Below, piece after piece: positions 24,665 to 34,534 of a DNA stretch of 64,000 bases. The number at the start of each line of letters is the position of its first letter. The stretch's first letter is position 1. The position numbers and the translations under genes are program-made. This stretch comes from Stappia sp. Lineage in GTDB: Bacteria > Pseudomonadota > Alphaproteobacteria > Rhizobiales > Stappiaceae. Where the stretch lies: NCBI GenBank assembly GCA_002722295.1, contig PBLF01000021.1, positions 62,001 to 126,000 on the forward strand. The letters are read 5' to 3'. The notes under the pieces were generated by a model. That model searched no databases, was not told where the DNA came from, and saw only the letters and a program-made list of their open reading frames with translations.

Positions 24665-25477
24665 ATGAACCTGGTCAACGTTGCCGCGGACCCGAGCACG
24701 GTCGTGCCGGCCGGCGCCACCGCCGAGACCGTCACCGAGGTGCAGCATTACACCGACGCGCTGTTTCGCTTCCGTATCACGCGTCCGGCGAGCTTCCGCT
24801 TCCGGTCGGGCGAATTCGTGATGATCGGTCTGATGGTCGGTGAGAAACCGGTTTTCCGGGCATACTCCATTGCCTCGCCATCCTGGGACGAGGAATTGGA
24901 GTTCTTCTCGATCAAGGTTCAGGACGGACCCTTGACCCAGCACCTGCAGAAGATCAGGCCGGGCGATACGGTCCTCATGAAGAAGAAGCCGACCGGAACG
25001 CTCGTCAACGACGCGCTCGTGCCCGGCAAGCGGGTCTACATGTTCTCCACCGGTACCGGTTTTGCGCCGTTCGCAAGCCTGATCCGGGATCCGGAGACCT
25101 ACGAGAAGTTCGAGGAAGTGATCGTCACGCACACCTGCCGGAACGTGGCCGACCTTGCCTATTCCCGCGAGCTCGTTGCAGCGATCAAGGAAGATCCGCT
25201 CATCGGCGAGCTGGCTGCCGACAAGCTCAAGCTCTTCACCTCGACGACCCGCGAACCCTACGAGACCATGGGGCGCATCACCACACTGATCGAGAACGGC
25301 GAACTGTTCGAGAAACTCGGCGTGCCGCCGCTTGATCCGGCCGTCGACCGTGCGATGATCTGCGGTTCCATGGCCATGCTCAAGGACACCAAGGTGCTTC
25401 TCGAGGAGCGGGGGCTGACCGAGGGTGCCAACAACAAGCCTGCGGAGTTCGTCATCGAGCGCGCCTTCGTCGGCTGA
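24665..25477 (+). CDS. fpr: Ferredoxin/flavodoxin-NADP+ reductase
   Basis: 270 residues. FAD binding is seen in PVFRAYSIASPSWDEELEFF, the NADP site in YMFSTGTGFAPFASLIRDPE, and the C-terminus FVIERAFVG is the bacterial subclass I FPR ending. It transfers electrons from NADPH to ferredoxin or flavodoxin. It lies ~100 bp after the cys operon on the same strand, so it may supply the sulfite reductase. ATG 24665 is preceded by AAGGA; the in-frame upstream start at 24620 adds a non-conserved stretch. Confidence 0.95.
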   Translation: MNLVNVAADPSTVVPAGATAETVTEVQHYTDALFRFRITRPASFRFRSGEFVMIGLMVGEKPVFRAYSIASPSWDEELEFFSIKVQDGPLTQHLQKIRPGDTVLMKKKPTGTLVNDALVPGKRVYMFSTGTGFAPFASLIRDPETYEKFEEVIVTHTCRNVADLAYSRELVAAIKEDPLIGELAADKLKLFTSTTREPYETMGRITTLIENGELFEKLGVPPLDPAVDRAMICGSMAMLKDTKVLLEERGLTEGANNKPAEFVIERAFVG

Positions 25478-25502
25478 TTGCAGACAACCGACTGATATGC
25501 GG

Positions 25503-25533
25503 ACGCGGGAAGGTGAAACACCTTTCCGCGTTC
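25503..25533 (+). terminator. Terminator after fpr
   Basis: A 13-bp stem (25503-25515 with 25519-25531, one G-T wobble) with loop AAA ends in TTCTTGCGTTTT. It lies 26 bases after the fpr stop. Confidence 0.8.
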
Positions 25534-25660
25534 TTGCGTTTTCCAGGAGGCATGACGGCGCTTGCCCCGGCATTGCTTTCACGGACCGGTGCCTCGACAA
25601 TTTGCGCGGGATTTCGTCAGTTCCGTCCCGAACGCAGGACAGAGCCGGGAGAACGACAGC

Positions 25661-26263
25661 ATGACCAAATCTTCCCGTAGCGCCCGTGTTATCGCTCATC
25701 GGGTCCTCTATCAGGGCTTCGGCGCCTACGAGGAAATGGACGTGGAGCAGGAGAGGGGGAACGGCGACACCTTCCGGATTTCACGTGAGTACCAGATACG
25801 CTCGGACGTGGTTGCGGTGCTGCCGTTCGATCCGGTGCGAAAGTGCGTGCGTCTTGCCCGCCAGCTCCGGGTGCCACTGATGGCGCGGGGCGACCAGGAC
25901 GGCTTTCTGATTGAGGTCCCGGCAGGGCATATCGACGAGGGGGAGACGCCCGAGGAGAGTGCACGTCGGGAAGCCTTCGAGGAGGTTGGCGTGCGGCTTG
26001 CGCGGCTCGATCCCGTTGGTGAGGTGTTCGTGTCGCCAGGGGCGATTACAGAGCGCCTGTCGCTTTTCCTGGCCGAGTTCGGTGAGGAGGACGTCCACGA
26101 GGGCGAAGGCGGTGGCCTTGACCACGAGGGCGAGGATATCGAAATCCTCGAGATGCCTCTTGTCGGGCTGGAGGAGGCCCTTTCCAGGGATGGCGGCATC
26201 GATGCCAAGACGCTGCTTCTTCTCCAGGCCCTGCGCCTGAAGCGGCCCGAACTCTTCTGCTGA
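25661..26263 (+). CDS. Nudix hydrolase, ADP-ribose pyrophosphatase type
   Basis: 200 residues. The Nudix box is complete: GHIDEGETPEESARREAFEE followed by VGV, matching GX5EX7REUXEEXGU, which binds Mg2+ and cleaves a nucleoside diphosphate linked to X. The layout around it (strand VAVLPFDPVRKCVRLARQLR before, and the SPGAITERLSLFLAEF segment after) is that of ADP-sugar pyrophosphatases (NudF/TrgB type). ATG 25661 is preferred to an in-frame start at 25562, which lies in the terminator-promoter region. Confidence 0.9.
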   Translation: MTKSSRSARVIAHRVLYQGFGAYEEMDVEQERGNGDTFRISREYQIRSDVVAVLPFDPVRKCVRLARQLRVPLMARGDQDGFLIEVPAGHIDEGETPEESARREAFEEVGVRLARLDPVGEVFVSPGAITERLSLFLAEFGEEDVHEGEGGGLDHEGEDIEILEMPLVGLEEALSRDGGIDAKTLLLLQALRLKRPELFC

Positions 26264-26299
26264 ACCCGAAACTGCCACGACTTCACAGGAAGGTTTCAC

Positions 26300-27304
26300 A
26301 TGACACGGAACACGACCGTCCGCCTAGCCCGCCGCCCCGCGCCGGGAGTGCTTACGCCCGACGTGTTCGAGATCCGGGACGAGCCGCTGCCCGAACCCGG
26401 GGAGGGGGAGTTCCGTGTGCGCATCGAGTATGTCTCGCTCGATCCGGCCATGCGCGGCTGGGTCAACGAGGGCAAGTCGTACATTTCTCCGGTCGGCATC
26501 GGCGAGGTGATGCGCGCCTTCTCGGCCGGCTACGTTGAAACCTCCCGTCATCCGGACTTTCGCGAGGGAGACGCGGTGGCGGGTTTGCTCGGGGCACAAA
26601 GCCATGCTGTTTCCGACGGCCGAAACGTACAGCGTGCCGATACGTCCATCGCGCCGCTCCAGACCTGGATCGGGGGTCTGGGAATGCCGGGATGGACGGC
26701 CTATTTCGGCTTGCTGCGCGTGGGCGAGCTGAAGGAGGGCGACACCGTGGTCGTTTCCGCGGCTTCCGGTGCCGTTGGCCAGATTGTCGGGCAGATCGCA
26801 CGCATCAAGGGCGCGCGCGCAGTCGGCATTGCCGGTGGCGCGAAAAAATGCCGTGCTCTCGTGGAGGAGCATGGTTTCGACGCCGCGGTCGACTACAAGG
26901 CGGGGAACCTCTTCAAGGATCTTGGCGCGGCCTGCCCCGAGGGTATCGACGTCTATTTCGAGAATGTCGGCGGCGAGGTGCTGGATGCGGTCCTACCGAA
27001 CATGAACACCTTCGGCCGTATTGCGGTGTGCGGTCTGATCTCCGCTTACAATGCCACGACGCCGCCTCCGGGGCCGCAGAACCTGCGCCATGTTCTGACG
27101 TCCCGCCTCAAGATGCAGGGGTTCATCGTCTTTGATTTCGCTTCGGAGATCCCGATCGCGCTCGCCGATCTTTCGCAGTGGGTTGCCCAGGAGAAGCTCA
27201 CCTTCCGCGAGGATGTGCGCGAGGGCGGACTGAAGGCCTTCCCCGAAACCCTGAACCTTCTCTTCTCGGGCGAGAACTTCGGTAAGCTCAGCCTCAAGGT
27301 CTGA
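26300..27304 (+). CDS. Zinc-free MDR NADP-dependent oxidoreductase (CurA/leukotriene B4 dehydrogenase-like)
   Basis: 334 residues. The N-terminal DEPLPEPGEGEFRVRIEYVS and SLDPAMRGWVNEGKSYISPV are typical of the prostaglandin reductase group; no zinc-binding cysteines are visible. The NADP-binding loop is VVVSAASGAVGQIVGQIARI. The conserved YFENVGGEVLDAVLPNMNTF and GPQNLRHVLTSRLKMQGFIV segments confirm the family. It reduces alpha,beta-unsaturated ketones or aldehydes. It sits 36 bp after the Nudix gene and could share its transcript. Confidence 0.92.
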   Translation: MTRNTTVRLARRPAPGVLTPDVFEIRDEPLPEPGEGEFRVRIEYVSLDPAMRGWVNEGKSYISPVGIGEVMRAFSAGYVETSRHPDFREGDAVAGLLGAQSHAVSDGRNVQRADTSIAPLQTWIGGLGMPGWTAYFGLLRVGELKEGDTVVVSAASGAVGQIVGQIARIKGARAVGIAGGAKKCRALVEEHGFDAAVDYKAGNLFKDLGAACPEGIDVYFENVGGEVLDAVLPNMNTFGRIAVCGLISAYNATTPPPGPQNLRHVLTSRLKMQGFIVFDFASEIPIALADLSQWVAQEKLTFREDVREGGLKAFPETLNLLFSGENFGKLSLKV

Positions 27305-27409
27305 GTTCTCGCCCCTGCTGTGTGGAGGAGCCGCCATCATGGTGACAAGATGGCGCGGTGAACTTCCGCTGCAAAATGGTGCATGTGCGTGGAGCGGGGA
27401 GGGAGGCCA

Positions 27410-28636
27410 ATGGGCGTTTTCGGGACGAGGCCCGGGTGTTGGCGGCAAAGCCGGCGCCCGTTTCTACGGACGCTGCTTCTGCCTTTCGTGCTCGCCGCCA
27501 TGGTGCTTCCCGCCTCGGCTGCAGGTTTCGACACTTGTCTGTCCCGTCTGCGCCAGCAGGCGGTAAAGGCCGGCGTGAGCGAGCGTACCGTGAATGCGGC
27601 GCTCGGGTCCGTGGCCTTCGATGAAAAGGCGGTGCGCTTCTCCCGTGCCCAGCCCGAATACAAGACCCCGATCTGGGACTACCTCGCGTTTCTGGTGGAC
27701 AAGGAGCGTATTGCCGACGGCAAGGCGATGCTCAGGAAGCACGCCAACACCCTCGCCGCCGTTGAAAAGGCCTATGGGGTTGACCGGTACATCGTGCTGG
27801 CCGTGTGGGGTGTGGAAAGCGACTACGGCCAGTTCCATGGCGACTTCCACGTGCCGCATGCGCTGGCCAATGTCGCCTGTGCGGGACGGAGGGCCAAATA
27901 CTTCCGATCCGAACTCATCGAGGTGCTGAAGATCGTGGACCGTGGCGATGTACGCCTGTCAGACCTGAAGGGGTCCTGGGCGGGAGCGTTCGGCCAGACC
28001 CAGTTCATGCCCTCCACCTATCGTCGGCTCGCGGTCGATCACGATGGCGACGGGCGAAAGGATCTCGTCAACTCCGTTCCCGACGCACTGGCCTCGACGG
28101 CCAACTATCTGAAGAAGGCCGGCTGGGTCACGGGCATGCCCTGGGGATATGAGGTCAAGCTACCCAAGGGCTACAAGGGGCCTTCAGGGCGAAAGCGGAA
28201 GGCGAGCGTGACATCCTGGGGCAAGCGCGGGGTGACCCATCTCGATGGTGGCAGGCTTCAGGGGGATGCGAGTGCCGGGTTGCTGCTGCCTGCCGGAGAG
28301 AATGGTCCGGCTTTCCTCGTGTTCCGGAACTTCGACGCCATCTACTCCTACAATGTGGCCGAGAGTTACGCGCTGGCGATCTCCCATCTCTCGGACCGCC
28401 TGTGGGGAGCGGGATCCTTCGCGACAGACTGGCCGACCGACGATCCGGGGTTGTCGCGTGCCGAGCGGCTCGGATTGCAGGAGCTCCTGCTGCGCGCGGG
28501 GTTCGATATTGGCGAGGCTGACGGACGGGTCGGGCAGGCCACGCGCGAGGGTATTCGCAAGGCGGAGGCGCGCCACGGCCTCCCTGTCACCGGTCGTCCC
28601 GGGCGCAAGATCTATGAGGCGCTCGGCGGACGATAG
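27410..28636 (+). CDS. Lytic murein transglycosylase (MltB family, SLT_2 plus peptidoglycan-binding domain)
   Basis: 408 residues. A signal sequence (RTLLLPFVLAAMVLPASAAG) is followed by the transglycosylase domain, with catalytic Glu in YIVLAVWGVESDYGQFHGDF and the substrate-groove segment GSWAGAFGQTQFMPSTYRRL. The last ~60 residues (LSRAERLGLQELLLRAGFDI onward) form a peptidoglycan-binding type 1 domain. It cleaves murein glycan strands in the periplasm. ATG 27410 has GGGAGG upstream; the ATG at 27383 would precede the ribosome site. The gene converges with the cyclase gene, 10 bp apart. Confidence 0.93.
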   Translation: MGVFGTRPGCWRQSRRPFLRTLLLPFVLAAMVLPASAAGFDTCLSRLRQQAVKAGVSERTVNAALGSVAFDEKAVRFSRAQPEYKTPIWDYLAFLVDKERIADGKAMLRKHANTLAAVEKAYGVDRYIVLAVWGVESDYGQFHGDFHVPHALANVACAGRRAKYFRSELIEVLKIVDRGDVRLSDLKGSWAGAFGQTQFMPSTYRRLAVDHDGDGRKDLVNSVPDALASTANYLKKAGWVTGMPWGYEVKLPKGYKGPSGRKRKASVTSWGKRGVTHLDGGRLQGDASAGLLLPAGENGPAFLVFRNFDAIYSYNVAESYALAISHLSDRLWGAGSFATDWPTDDPGLSRAERLGLQELLLRAGFDIGEADGRVGQATREGIRKAEARHGLPVTGRPGRKIYEALGGR

Positions 28637-28646
28637 GGACCACACC

Positions 28647-29936
28647 CTAGTTGGTGTTGACCAGAACCCGGCTCGTCTCCTCACCAAAGCCGACCATGCG
28701 GTTGCGACCGGCGTTCTTGGCCTCATAGAGGCGTGCGTCGGCCTTGCGCAGGGCTTCGTCCAGACTGGATTCCGTGCCGTTCGAGACGCCGGCACTCATG
28801 GTGATCGGGCCGATGTCCTCCAGTCCGCCACCCGGGTGGCCGAGGCCTGGAAGGGCCTCGACGACGGACCGTACGAACGCATGGCGCTCCCGGGGGCCGA
28901 TTTCCGGCAGGATCACGCAGAACTCGTCGCCGCCGAGACGCGCGGGAAAGGCACCGGCCGGCGCCATGCGTGCCAGGAGTTCACCAAAGGCGCGGATCAG
29001 TGCGTCGCCGCGTTCGTGACCGTGGCGATCGTTCACGGCCTTGAGCATGTCGAGGTCGAGAGCCGCGACTGCGATCTGCGAGCCTGCGCGGCGCGTCTGA
29101 TCGTAGAGGACCCGGCCTTGTGAAAACAGATGCCGACGATTCGAAAGCCCTGTCAGTTCATCGCGATGAGCCATGCGGGACAGGTCGTCGAGCCGGTCGA
29201 GCATGTCCAGGTTCTGCGAGATGCGCAGCATGAACTCTTCCGGCGAGCACGACTTCATCATGAAATCGTTCGCGCCTGACTTGAGAAAGCGCGCGACCGC
29301 GCCAGGCTCCGCATGTCCGGACAAGCCGACGACGGCGAGATCCTCCGGGGCGAAGCGGCGCCTCAAGGTTTGAAGAAGCGAGAAGCCGTCGACCTTGGGC
29401 ATCACATAGTCGAGGATGACGAGGCGAAGGTTTTCGGTTGCTTCGATGTGGGCAAGAGCCGCCTCGAAACCGTTCGCCACATGGACCCTCAGGCGATAGC
29501 GGCGCAGTCTGCGCACAATCACTTCCGCATCGACCTTGCTGTCATCGACAACCAGGGCATCCACTTCCCTGTTCCTGTAGATCCGCTTCACCAGCGAGGT
29601 GAGATAGGTGAGGCTCGCAGGATTTTCCTTGAGGATGTAGTCGACGACGCCCTTGGCCAGCAGCGTGTGACGCATGCGCTCGTCGAAACGCCCGGAAAAG
29701 ACGATTGTCGGAAGGTCGGCGGCGAGCACCAGGTCCACGATCTCGCCGTCCGGTGCGTCGGGCAGTGTGAGGTCAACGAGTGCCAGGACCGGGTTTACGT
29801 CGGGTCGTGCCAACAGCTCCCGGGCCTCCTCATGTGAGGCGGCCGACAGAACCGTCAGACCGGGAAGTTCGGAGAGCTGGCGCCGGATGACGCGCTCGAA
29901 GAACGCGGTGTCCTCGACAAGCAAAACCTGCGACAT
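28647..29936 (-). CDS. Two-receiver diguanylate cyclase (REC-REC-GGDEF, PleD-like)
   Basis: 429 residues. REC1 (1-120) has its phosphoacceptor Asp in LALVDLTLPD and Lys in DYILKE; REC2 (about 128-245) has Asp in RLVILDYVMPKVDGFSLLQT and Lys in DFMMKS, so both look phosphorylatable. The GGDEF domain has an intact active site ARLGGDEFCVIL. The RxxD product-inhibition site expected nine residues before it is replaced by PAGA, so the enzyme may escape c-di-GMP feedback. No kinase or DivK gene is adjacent. The start ATG has GGAG upstream. Confidence 0.93.
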   Translation of the reverse strand: MSQVLLVEDTAFFERVIRRQLSELPGLTVLSAASHEEARELLARPDVNPVLALVDLTLPDAPDGEIVDLVLAADLPTIVFSGRFDERMRHTLLAKGVVDYILKENPASLTYLTSLVKRIYRNREVDALVVDDSKVDAEVIVRRLRRYRLRVHVANGFEAALAHIEATENLRLVILDYVMPKVDGFSLLQTLRRRFAPEDLAVVGLSGHAEPGAVARFLKSGANDFMMKSCSPEEFMLRISQNLDMLDRLDDLSRMAHRDELTGLSNRRHLFSQGRVLYDQTRRAGSQIAVAALDLDMLKAVNDRHGHERGDALIRAFGELLARMAPAGAFPARLGGDEFCVILPEIGPRERHAFVRSVVEALPGLGHPGGGLEDIGPITMSAGVSNGTESSLDEALRKADARLYEAKNAGRNRMVGFGEETSRVLVNTN

Positions 29937-30061
29937 GGCGAGTGCTCCAGAAATACGATGTAATTCATGTAGTTAATGCAGGGATGAAGTAAAATGGATG
30001 ATAATACCGATGTGGACGGAATCCGGTAGGAGAGCGGCTAAGTTGCTTTCTGCGCTGCGTC

Positions 30062-30096
30062 AATAAAAGCCTCCCGCCGGAGATCCGGCGGGAGGC
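30062..30096 (-). terminator. Terminator of the CoA-transferase operon
   Basis: A 12-13 bp GC-rich stem (30069-30081 with 30084-30096; arm GCCTCCCGCCGGA) is flanked by AATAAAA at 30062-30068, which gives a U-rich tail on minus-strand RNA. Confidence 0.88.
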
Positions 30097-30140
30097 GCGA
30101 CGATTGGTCCCGTTGTGACGGAGGCTTCAAGCCCCCGACG

Positions 30141-30776
30141 TCAGGCGGGAATGGTGAGCTTTGCCTTGGTTGCCGCCTTCACTTCGTCCACCGTTACGTC
30201 AGGGGCGAGTTCGACCAGCAGAAGGCCGTCATCTGTCACATCGAAGACGCCGAGATTGGTGATGATGCGGTTGACGCAGTGCACGCCGGTAAGCGGCAGC
30301 GTGCACTCGGGCAGAAGCTTCGGATCGCCCGCCTTGGACGTGTGGTCCATGAGGATGACGACACGCTTGACGCCGGCGACGAGATCCATCGCGCCACCCA
30401 TGCCCTTGACCATCTTGCCCGGGATCATCCAGTTGGCGAGATCGCCCTTCTCCGACACTTCCATGGCGCCGAGAATGGCCATGTCGATGTGGCCGCCGCG
30501 GATCATCGCAAAGCTGTCGGCGGAGGAGAAGAAGCTCGTCTGCGGCAGTTCGGTGATGGTCTGCTTGCCGGCATTGATGAGATCGGGGTCGACCTCGTCC
30601 TCGGTCGGGAAGGGGCCCATGCCGAGCATTCCGTTCTCCGACTGAAGCGTGACGCTCACGCCATCGGGAATGTAGTTGGAAACGAGTGTCGGGATCCCGA
30701 TGCCGAGATTGACGTAAAATCCGTCCTCGAGTTCCTGCGCGGCCCTGCGGGCCATGTCGTCGCGTGTCCAGGCCAT
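30141..30776 (-). CDS. scoB: 3-oxoacid CoA-transferase subunit B
   Basis: 211 residues. The catalytic glutamate lies in [20 protein letters not shown]. The start ([20 protein letters not shown]) and the [20 protein letters not shown] motif are standard for SCOT beta subunits. With subunit A it swaps CoA between succinyl-CoA and a 3-oxoacid such as acetoacetate, which would link to polyhydroxybutyrate and ketone-body metabolism. It lies 119 bp downstream of subunit A in the same operon. Confidence 0.93.
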   Translation of the reverse strand: MAWTRDDMARRAAQELEDGFYVNLGIGIPTLVSNYIPDGVSVTLQSENGMLGMGPFPTEDEVDPDLINAGKQTITELPQTSFFSSADSFAMIRGGHIDMAILGAMEVSEKGDLANWMIPGKMVKGMGGAMDLVAGVKRVVILMDHTSKAGDPKLLPECTLPLTGVHCVNRIITNLGVFDVTDDGLLLVELAPDVTVDEVKAATKAKLTIPA

Positions 30777-30895
30777 GTCCGTATCCTCCTTGCTGCCGCG
30801 GGGCCGCCAGCGCCTTCAGGACGCGGCGCCACCGGGGCGCCGGCCGACGCGTGCAAGCACGGGTCGGCCCATCTGTCGATCGTTCGGGTTCCGCC

Positions 30896-31591
30896 TCAGG
30901 CGGCGCGAGTCGTGCGCTTTTCGATCCGCTTTTCGTGGCTGCCCACGATGATACGGTCGACATAGATGCCCGGCGTGTGGATGGCGTTGGAATCGAGCTC
31001 GCCGGCCTCGACCACTTCCTCGACCTCGACCACGGTGACCTTGCCGGCGGTTGCCATCATCGGATTGAAGTTCCCCGCGGTCTTCCGGTAGATCAGGTTG
31101 CCTTCGGTGTCCGCCTTCCACGCCTTGACCAGTGACAGGTCGGCGACGAGGCCGGTCTCGAGGATGTAGGTTTCGCCGTTGAAATCCTTGTGCTCCTTGC
31201 CTTCACCGATCAGCGTGCCGACGCCGGTCTTGGTGTAGAAGCCGGGAATGCCCGCGCCGCCCGCGCGAATGCGCTCGGCCATGGTGCCCTGCGGGTTGAA
31301 CTCGAGTTCGAGTTCACCGTTGAGGTACTGGCGCTCGAAGGTGGCGTTCTCGCCGACGTAGGACGAGATCATCTTTCTGATCTGGCGCGTCTGCAACAGC
31401 AGGCCGAGACCGAAATCGTCCACACCGGCGTTGTTGGAAATGGCGGTCATGTTCTTCGCGCCGCTGTCGCGAAGCGCGGCGATGAGATTCTCTGGGATGC
31501 CGCACAGGCCGAACCCGCCGGCCATCACCGTCATGCCGTCGAAGGTCAATCCCGAAAGCGCGGCGGCCGCGTCGGGGTAGATCTTATTCAT
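30896..31591 (-). CDS. scoA: 3-oxoacid CoA-transferase subunit A
   Basis: 231 residues. The signature [20 protein letters not shown]-like stretch ([20 protein letters not shown]) and [20 protein letters not shown] are typical of SCOT alpha subunits; PcaI-like 3-oxoadipate transferases are close relatives and cannot be excluded. It is the first gene of the scoAB operon; GAGGAGACGCTG precedes the ATG. Confidence 0.92.
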   Translation of the reverse strand: MNKIYPDAAAALSGLTFDGMTVMAGGFGLCGIPENLIAALRDSGAKNMTAISNNAGVDDFGLGLLLQTRQIRKMISSYVGENATFERQYLNGELELEFNPQGTMAERIRAGGAGIPGFYTKTGVGTLIGEGKEHKDFNGETYILETGLVADLSLVKAWKADTEGNLIYRKTAGNFNPMMATAGKVTVVEVEEVVEAGELDSNAIHTPGIYVDRIIVGSHEKRIEKRTTRAA

Positions 31592-31839
31592 CAGCGTCTC
31601 CTCGCAAGAACCTCTCCCTGTGCCCGCAGTTGCGACGCGAGCACCTCCCGCCAGGCCGGCGGGAGCGTGACCCCGTGATACCGCTGATACCCGCTTTCCT
31701 CAAGCGCCAACCCCGCACCTGGCGGATGGCTGCGGCCTTTCGGCTTGAACGCGGTTCAAAGAGCGCCTATTCCCGGGCCGGGAAGGCTGAACGCGCGGTG
31801 TCGGCCATGAGAACCCGCTCCAGCGGCGCGTGAACACCA

Positions 31840-33678
31840 ATGATGAAACGCCTCTTCTTGGGGATGGCGGTGCTTGCCGCCGTCCTGGCAATCGGTTTCG
31901 TATCGCTGTCCGCTTTCGTCACGGGCGAGAGCACCCGTGCGCGCGTCGAATCGGAGTTGTCGCGCTGGCTTGGTGCCAGCGTCAGCGTCGGATCGCCGGT
32001 CGCGCTGTCCCTGCGCACGACGCCTGTTCTTACCCTGCGCGATGTGGATCTCGAGGACACGCGTGGGGGGTGGTCGCTTCATGGAGCGACGATCGACGTT
32101 GACCTGGCCCTGTCGGGGCTTGTGTCCGGGCAGGCGCGGGTTTCGTCCATCTCGATCTCCGGTGGACGCATCCTTCTGCCCGATTGGCATGGCGACAATG
32201 GCGTGTTCGCCGATGCAGGCGCACTTGCGTCCTCACTCTCCGAAGAGCTCCGGCGTCTCCTGCGCCATCCGCTGACGGTCGGTGGTACTACGCTTGTGCA
32301 AGTGAATCCGGAGGGCAGGGAAAGCGTTCTGGCACGTGACGTTTCCTTGCGGCTGTCCGCGTCCGGTGCAGGCGCCGTCACCCTGCGCGGTTCACTCAAT
32401 GCCGGCGACCAGACCTTGCAGTGGACGGCAACCCTTTCCGACCGGGCGGTTCTGGAGGGGCCGGGAGAAGCGGCGCTTCTCGTCAATCTTGCATCACCGC
32501 TCGCGACCTTGCGTCTCGACGGCACGCTGTTGCGCGCGGACATGGCCTGGTTTCGCGGCAACATGGAGTTTGCCGCAAGCGATCTGCGCGGACTTGTCGA
32601 ACGCTTCGGCCATGATCTCGACGGAGAAGGGGCGGCCTTTGGTGCGGTTCGCCTCGCGGGGTCTGGAGAGATCTCCGCAACCGCTCTTTCCATGACACGT
32701 GCGGACATCGAATTCGACGGAAATTCCGGCGACGGACGGCTGGTTCTTGACCTCGCCGGTCCACGCCCGCGCCTGGAGGGGACACTGGCGTTCGACACGC
32801 TGGATCTCTCCGCGCATGTGACTGAAGGTATTGCCGGGGTCGGCGATGAAGCGGCCGCGGCGGGTTGGCTGCGACAGCCTCTGCAAGAGGTGCTTGCGCC
32901 TGCCGATATCGACCTGCGGCTGTCGGCCACGCGCCTTGTCACCGGCGATGTCTCCATCGGTCCGACCGCGGTTTCCATCTTGTTGCGCGATCGCGACCTG
33001 AGCATCGATGTGGGCGAGACCCGGGTCGATGGTGGCGGGCTCGATCTCTCCGCGCGGCTGCGCCCCGACCCGGCGGGGGAAGGTTTTCTGGGAGCGGCGA
33101 CCCTGGTGCTCGACGCCATCCCGGCCGGACGCCTGCCGCTTCCCGTGGAAGGGCCCGTCCCGGTCGCTGGCACTCTCTCCGGACGAACACAATGGAACGG
33201 GCGGGGGAAGGATCTTGATGCCCTCCTCACCTCCGCGAGCGGCACGGTACTCCTGAAGGCCTCCGGTCTTCGGTTTTCCGGGGGTGGCGCGGATACGCTG
33301 CTTGCCGGTCTTCTTGGTTCGGACACGGTGGCGGATCCCAATCTGCCGAGCAGCTTCGACTTCGTGTCCGTGGAACTGGTCGGGTCGGCTGAAACGCTTG
33401 ACCTCTCATCCGCCGAGGCTTTCACGCCGGACCATGTCCTGAGCGCAAGCGGACGCGTGAGCCTGCCCTCGGGAACGCTTTCCCTGCGAGGACGCCTGAG
33501 GAAACGCCTTCCTGGGGATGGTCCTGCACAAACCAGTGACGGGGCTTCCACCGGCGGGTCGGTGGAGCCGGAAGCGTCAGGAGAGACGGCAGGCTTGCCC
33601 GTGCTCGTCCGCGGTACGGTGTTCGAGCCGCTGATCGTCCCTGACCTTACGCGCGTGGACGAGCGGCCCACGCGGTAG
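31840..33678 (+). CDS. AsmA-family inner-membrane-anchored protein
   Basis: 612 residues. One N-terminal membrane anchor (MMKRLFLGMAVLAAVLAIGF) is followed by the AsmA core, where VESELSRWLGASVSVGSPVA leads into repeated short beta-strands. The C-terminal part (SGTLSGRTQWNGRGKDL and onward) fits the AsmA_2 domain. AsmA-like proteins are periplasmic, rope-shaped beta proteins involved in phospholipid transport or envelope assembly. It is divergent from scoA and converges with potI 11 bases away. Confidence 0.85.
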   Translation: MMKRLFLGMAVLAAVLAIGFVSLSAFVTGESTRARVESELSRWLGASVSVGSPVALSLRTTPVLTLRDVDLEDTRGGWSLHGATIDVDLALSGLVSGQARVSSISISGGRILLPDWHGDNGVFADAGALASSLSEELRRLLRHPLTVGGTTLVQVNPEGRESVLARDVSLRLSASGAGAVTLRGSLNAGDQTLQWTATLSDRAVLEGPGEAALLVNLASPLATLRLDGTLLRADMAWFRGNMEFAASDLRGLVERFGHDLDGEGAAFGAVRLAGSGEISATALSMTRADIEFDGNSGDGRLVLDLAGPRPRLEGTLAFDTLDLSAHVTEGIAGVGDEAAAAGWLRQPLQEVLAPADIDLRLSATRLVTGDVSIGPTAVSILLRDRDLSIDVGETRVDGGGLDLSARLRPDPAGEGFLGAATLVLDAIPAGRLPLPVEGPVPVAGTLSGRTQWNGRGKDLDALLTSASGTVLLKASGLRFSGGGADTLLAGLLGSDTVADPNLPSSFDFVSVELVGSAETLDLSSAEAFTPDHVLSASGRVSLPSGTLSLRGRLRKRLPGDGPAQTSDGASTGGSVEPEASGETAGLPVLVRGTVFEPLIVPDLTRVDERPTR

Positions 33679-33689
33679 CGGGGTGGGTC

Positions 33690-34511
33690 TCAGGCCTGGG
33701 CCTCGGCCTGACGCATGTCGCGTTCGCGGCGCATCTCCTGGCGCTTGGTGACGATCGACGCGGCGATCACCACGAGCGAGACAAGCCCCACGAGAATGGT
33801 ACAGACCGCGTTGATCTCTGGTGTCACGCCGAGGCGTACCTGCGAATAGATCTTCATCGGCAATGTGGTGGCTTCCGGCCCCGTGGTGAAGCTCGCGATC
33901 ACCAGATCGTCGAGCGAGAGCGTGAAGGCCAGCATCCATCCGGCTATGACGCCCGGCAGGATGATCGGCAGCGTGATGAAAAAAAACGTCTGAAGCGGCG
34001 GGCAGCCGAGGTCGAGGGCGGCCTCTTCCAGCGAACGGTCGAAGCCGGCGAGCCGCGACTGGACGACGACCGCCACATAGCACATGGCGAATGTCGTATG
34101 CGCGATCATGATGGTCCAGAAGCCGCGCGCCTGGTCAATGGCCACGAAAAGCAGCAGCAGGGACAGGCCGAGGATCACTTCCGGCATCACGAGCGGCGCA
34201 TAGACCATGCCTGAAAAGACCGACCGGCCGATAAAGCGCCCCGAACGGGACAGCACCAATGCCGCCAGCGTGCCCAGAACGGTGGCGAGCGATGCCGAGA
34301 CGAAGGCGATGCGCAGCGTCACCCAGGCCGCGTCGAGAAGCTGCTGGTTGTTGAGCAGTTCCGCATACCATTTGGTCGAAAATCCGCCCCATACGGTCAC
34401 GAGCCGGGATTCGTTGAACGAATAGATCACGAGCAGGACGATCGGCAGGTAGAGGAACGAAAAGCCCAGCACCAGCGACGTCACGTTGAACCAGCTTGGA
34501 CCCTGGCGCAT
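33690..34511 (-). CDS. potI: Polyamine ABC transporter permease (PotI/PotC family)
   Basis: 273 residues with six predicted membrane segments. It begins LGFSFLYLPIVLLVIYSFNE and carries the EAA loop EEAALDLGCPPLQTFFFITL that contacts the ATPase, and TLSLDDLVIASFTTGP near the end, typical of PotI/PotC. It is the last gene of potFGHI and is separated from potH by 23 bp. Confidence 0.95.
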   Translation of the reverse strand: MRQGPSWFNVTSLVLGFSFLYLPIVLLVIYSFNESRLVTVWGGFSTKWYAELLNNQQLLDAAWVTLRIAFVSASLATVLGTLAALVLSRSGRFIGRSVFSGMVYAPLVMPEVILGLSLLLLFVAIDQARGFWTIMIAHTTFAMCYVAVVVQSRLAGFDRSLEEAALDLGCPPLQTFFFITLPIILPGVIAGWMLAFTLSLDDLVIASFTTGPEATTLPMKIYSQVRLGVTPEINAVCTILVGLVSLVVIAASIVTKRQEMRRERDMRQAEAQA

Positions 34512-34534
34512 CTACCTGTTCCCCTTCTTGCCGC

